Assembly (NCBI GenBank): GCA_947425005.1
Contig: CANDYP010000055.1
Coordinates: 1 to 8,558, forward strand
DNA: 8,558 bases
Source of the DNA: Rickettsiales bacterium
GTDB taxonomy: Bacteria > Pseudomonadota > Alphaproteobacteria > Rickettsiales > UBA1997
Reading direction: 5' to 3'
Below the pieces are notes generated by a model. The model was not told the DNA's origin, did not search any database, and saw nothing but the letters and a program-made list of their open reading frames with translations. Of the stretch, positions 6,902-8,558 are shown in pieces. Position numbers and translations under genes: made by a program. The stretch's first letter is position 1, and every line of letters begins with the position of its first letter.

Positions 6902-6928
6902 TAATTTTCTCCTCGGAGGAGAAAATTA
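6902..6928. other. Perfect 13-base inverted repeat between convergent genes (transcript-end hairpin candidate)
   Basis: TAATTTTCTCCTC at 6902-6914 is mirrored by GAGGAGAAAATTA at 6916-6928 around a single G, allowing a stem of up to 12 base pairs with a three-base loop. Its right edge contains the TAA stop of hemE. It sits where two convergent transcripts meet. The T-run lies on the 5' side of the stem and the A-run on the 3' side on both strands, so the U-tract that should follow an intrinsic terminator is missing in both directions. It may stabilise 3' ends or block read-through by another route. That role is inferred. Confidence 0.6.
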
Positions 6929-7960
6929 GGATTTCCTCACCAATTTCATTAAAAACTCAACATTTTCAATCGGAGTTTCCGGTAAAATTCCGTGACCTAA
7001 ATTAAAAATAAAATGGTGGTCGCCAAAGCTTTCTAAAATATTCAAAACTTCTTTTTCAATTTCTTTTTGCGAGCCAAAAGCCAGCAAAATATTGTCGAGA
7101 TTTCCCTGCACTACCTGCCCTAAATTTTCCTGCAGATTTTTTTTCACCCAGTTTTTTTCTAAATTTTGATCGAGCGCTAAGCCTTGAGGTTGAACGGTTT
7201 TCGCAAATTCTTCGTACATTATTCCAATGCCGCGCGGAAAACAAATTACCGGGATTTGCGGGTGAAGTTTTTTTAATTCACTGACGATTTTTTTAGTGGG
7301 TTCAATTACCCATTTTCTCAATTGAGTGGGCGGTAAAACTCCTGCCCAAGAATCGAAGAGCTTCACCACATCAGCGCCAGCTTTGATTTGGTGTGACAAA
7401 TATTCGATTACGCTTTGAGTTAAAATTTCAATTAGCTGCGCGAAAAATTCTTCGTCGCGAATTGCCGTCTCGCGCGTAAGTTCAAAATTTTTCGACCCCC
7501 CACCTTCAATCATGTAGCAAGCTAAAGTCCAAGGAGAGCCCGAAAAACCGATTAAAGCTGTCGACGTATCTAGTTTGGATTTAGTCAGAGCTAGTGCTTC
7601 GAAAACTGGATTTAAATGCGATTTAATATTGTCGAGCTTGAGGGATTTTAAATCTAAAATGTTAGAAATTTTTTGTAAGCGCGGGCCTTCGTTTTTTACG
7701 AATTCAACTTTAACGCCTAGAGCGTCAGGGATTACTAAGATGTCGGAAAAAATAATTGCTGCGTCAAAACCAAATCGACGGATTGGTTGAAGTGTTACTT
7801 CGCTGGCTAGTTTTGGCGTGTAACAGAGTTCTAAGAAATTTTTTACATTCGATCTGATCTCACGGTATTCTGGTAAATATCTTCCCGCTTGTCGCATTAC
7901 CCAAATTGGTGGGTTTGAAAATTTCTCTTTCTTGTGAAGGGTATTAATTAATTTATTCAT
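6926..7960 (-). CDS. hemE: Uroporphyrinogen III decarboxylase
   Basis: This 344-residue cytosolic enzyme removes the four acetate carboxyls of uroporphyrinogen III to give coproporphyrinogen III in heme synthesis (EC 4.1.1.37). Both family signatures are present: PPIWVMRQAGRYLPEYREIR at 17-36, and GFSGSPWTLACYMIEGGGSK at 138-157. Predicted active-site positions are Arg23, the RQAGR loop, Asp73 in FSDIL, Tyr149, and His323 in LGHGI. GNLDN (286-290) is also typical. Length is normal and no residue seems missing. The start at 7960 sits just before the first signature, as in relatives, and lacks a Shine-Dalgarno. The gene is convergent with the nucleotidyltransferase and divergent from bolA across a 262-base AT-rich gap. 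In Caulobacter and Rickettsia, hemE borders the chromosome origin, which makes that gap notable. Third-position G and C are balanced in the first 50 codons (9 and 8), unlike its neighbours. Confidence 0.97.
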   Translation of the reverse strand: MNKLINTLHKKEKFSNPPIWVMRQAGRYLPEYREIRSNVKNFLELCYTPKLASEVTLQPIRRFGFDAAIIFSDILVIPDALGVKVEFVKNEGPRLQKISNILDLKSLKLDNIKSHLNPVFEALALTKSKLDTSTALIGFSGSPWTLACYMIEGGGSKNFELTRETAIRDEEFFAQLIEILTQSVIEYLSHQIKAGADVVKLFDSWAGVLPPTQLRKWVIEPTKKIVSELKKLHPQIPVICFPRGIGIMYEEFAKTVQPQGLALDQNLEKNWVKKNLQENLGQVVQGNLDNILLAFGSQKEIEKEVLNILESFGDHHFIFNLGHGILPETPIENVEFLMKLVRKS

Positions 7961-8008
7961 TTAGAAATTAGTTAAATTTAATGGTGCTGTGAATTATTTA
8001 ATTAAAGT

Positions 8009-8029
8009 TTTTTAACAATTTTATTAACA
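8009..8029. promoter_or_regulatory. Paired TTAAC sites, left cluster (CtrA- or DnaA-like)
   Basis: TTAAC at 8012-8016 and again at 8024-8028, 12 bases apart and joined by AATTT-rich sequence. Each also ends a DnaA-box-like TTWTNAACA word. The CtrA consensus is TTAA-N7-TTAA, so the spacer here is one base too long for a perfect full site. The same arrangement recurs at the other edge of the region (8206-8222), which argues against chance, although the base composition is very AT-rich. Confidence 0.35.
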
Positions 8030-8085
8030 GACCTAATGTTTGAAAATGGTCTGAAATAAAGGGTTGGAAGAGTTTATTAACAGGT

Positions 8086-8106
8086 AAATATTTTCAGAAA
8101 ATATTT
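8086..8106. repeat. AT-rich hairpin, possible DNA-unwinding element
   Basis: AAATATTTTC (8086-8095) and GAAAATATTT (8097-8106) are perfect inverted copies around a single A. They are followed at once by the DnaA-box-like TTTTCAACA. The stem is almost entirely A:T. No U-tract logic or gene end is nearby, so a terminator role is unlikely. Inside an origin candidate, such a segment could aid melting, or it could be a dimeric-protein site. Confidence 0.45.
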
Positions 8107-8194
8107 TTCAACAGTGTCAAAACCTGTGGAGAAAATGTTAAGAGATTTAATAAGTTTTGGTGGAAAATTTAATCGGTGAATAAGTGGGGCGTTG

Positions 8195-8222
8195 CTAACA
8201 ATTTATTAACAATTTCTTTAAC
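8195..8222. promoter_or_regulatory. Phased TAAC repeats immediately upstream of bolA (CtrA-like)
   Basis: TAAC starts at 8196, 8207 and 8219, about one helical turn apart, with TAACAATTT repeated exactly at 8196-8204 and 8207-8215. CTAA-N7-TTAA at 8195-8209 matches the CtrA spacing with one base mismatch; the next interval is one base longer. The last copy touches the bolA ATG, so a bound regulator could repress bolA or act on origin firing. No Shine-Dalgarno can fit here. Confidence 0.4.
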
Positions 8223-8474
8223 ATGAAGCAAAGGATCGAAAAAATTCTGAGAGAAAATTTGCAGCCGGAATTTTTGGAGGTGAGAAATAATTCACATCTT
8301 CACGCGGGGCATTTGGGGGATGATGGGAGTGGTGAGACGCATTTTGCAATTGAGATTGCGGCGGCAGAACTAAAGGGTTTGAGCGCGGTGAAGGCGCATC
8401 GGAAAATTAATTCACTGTTAAAAGGGGAGTTTGGGAAGGGGTTACATGCGTTGGAGATTGGGGTGAGGAGGTGA
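8223..8474 (+). CDS. bolA: BolA family protein
   Basis: This 83-residue single-domain protein has the BolA alpha/beta fold. It has an N-terminal helix (RIEKILRENLQPEFL), then LEVRNNSHLHAGH (18-30) with the S-H-x-H-A-G-H motif, GETHFAIEI (37-45), the KAHRKINSLL helix (57-66) and the C-terminal LHALEI (74-79) with the invariant His75. BolA proteins pair with monothiol glutaredoxins (Grx4/GrxD type) and help handle [2Fe-2S] clusters; some also bind DNA through the helical face. The His-rich loop supplies cluster ligands. Length is normal. The ATG directly abuts a TTAAC repeat, with no Shine-Dalgarno. The glutaredoxin gene is not in the window. Base use is extreme: 40 of 83 codons end in G and only 3 in C, quite unlike the C-ending genes at the left of the window. 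Confidence 0.93.
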   Translation: MKQRIEKILRENLQPEFLEVRNNSHLHAGHLGDDGSGETHFAIEIAAAELKGLSAVKAHRKINSLLKGEFGKGLHALEIGVRR

Positions 8475-8524
8475 GAGCTTGGGACGAGAAACCCCTAAGG
8501 TAAGAGCTCGGGACGAGAAACCCC
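8472..8524 (+). repeat. Two-copy 24-base direct repeat after bolA
   Basis: Copies at 8472-8495 and 8501-8524 match at 22 of 24 bases, with core GGGACGAGAAACCCC and a 29-base period. The first copy begins at the bolA TGA stop codon. The words AGCTCGG and CGAGAAA in copy 2 also occur, more widely spaced, in the spacer and right arm of the palindromic element at 4246-4268, hinting at a shared repeat family. No coding frame is supported. Confidence 0.7.
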
Positions 8525-8528
8525 CCTA

Positions 8529-8546
8529 CCCCCCTTATCAGGGGGG
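8529..8546 (+). terminator. C6/G6 hairpin at the right end, possible bolA terminator
   Basis: CCCCCC at 8529-8534, loop TTATCA, GGGGGG at 8541-8546, followed by CTTTGATC. The stem is strong but short and the T-run is only three bases, so termination would be weak. A second C6 run at 8521-8526 could pair instead. C-run/TTATCA/G-run words of this type also occur as intergenic repeats in many genomes, so it may be part of the repeat to its left, not a dedicated terminator. The window ends 12 bases later. Confidence 0.4.
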
Positions 8547-8558
8547 CTTTGATCGAGT

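Larger units (their letters stand above)
7961..8222. other. Candidate chromosomal replication origin (AT-rich region beside hemE)
   Basis: This is 262 bases of strongly AT-rich non-coding DNA between divergent hemE and bolA; the transcripts' promoters must also lie here. The 9-base word TTATTAACA occurs three times (8021-8029, 8074-8082, 8203-8211), and TTTTTAACA (8009-8017) and TTTTCAACA (8105-8113) are close variants. All five fit TTWTNAACA, one base from the DnaA-box pattern TTWTNCACA. TGTGGAGAA at 8125-8133 is, on the other strand, TTCTCCACA, one mismatch from the consensus TTATCCACA. TTAA/TTAAC half-sites at 11-12-base spacing recall CtrA sites. An AT hairpin lies at 8086-8106 and a 6-bp hairpin CAGACC/GGTCTG at 8028-8053. 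The gene to the right shows extreme G-ending codon use, as expected of a leading strand. No perfect DnaA box and no GANTC site is present, so the call is a hypothesis. Confidence 0.5.

Overview
This window looks like an alphaproteobacterial chromosome, possibly near the Rickettsiales/Holosporales. The lineage is an inference. It rests on a NuoF N-terminus of the alphaproteobacterial/mitochondrial complex I type, a hemE gene beside an AT-rich origin-like region (as at the Caulobacter and Rickettsia origins), a BolA of the SHxHAGH type, moderate-to-low GC and a near absence of Shine-Dalgarno sequences. All genes read with the standard code, and every gene except the edge-cut nuoF appears intact.

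Layout. Bases 1-80 hold the first codons of nuoF, leaving the window on the minus strand. A 174-base divergent gap separates it from a tight plus-strand operon: an outer-membrane secretin lipoprotein (MshL/PilQ/GspD type, 255-1733), a six-helix ABC-2 type permease (1752-2525), an unrecognised membrane-anchored helical protein (2534-3304) and nadC, quinolinate phosphoribosyltransferase (3286-4161). Gaps are 18 and 8 bases, then a 19-base overlap. A 113-base palindromic element (4195-4307) built from two inverted 44-base arms follows. Next come a full-length exporter-type ABC transporter (to 6130) and an overlapping sugar-1-phosphate nucleotidyltransferase resembling MurU (6123-6863). hemE (6926-7960) converges on them from the minus strand. 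Between hemE and the divergent bolA (8223-8474) lies a 262-base AT-rich non-coding region that is the best candidate for a replication origin. The right end carries a short direct repeat and a C6/G6 hairpin.

How the genes may work together. The secretin, permease and anchored protein probably form an envelope unit (a pilus or secretion outlet plus an ABC component), but neither an ATPase nor pilin machinery is in view. NadC (NAD synthesis), HemE (heme), NuoF (respiration) and BolA (iron-sulfur/glutaredoxin partner) are housekeeping genes. The ABC exporter and nucleotidyltransferase probably belong to cell-envelope metabolism.

The most notable non-genic signals are three. The origin candidate carries repeated TTATTAACA and TAACAATTT words and an AT hairpin. 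The palindromic element has arms that differ by compensatory changes which preserve each arm's own small hairpin. Third-codon-position G/C preference swings abruptly, even inside single genes. I found no CRISPR array, tRNA, rRNA, transposase or clearly novel multi-gene system.
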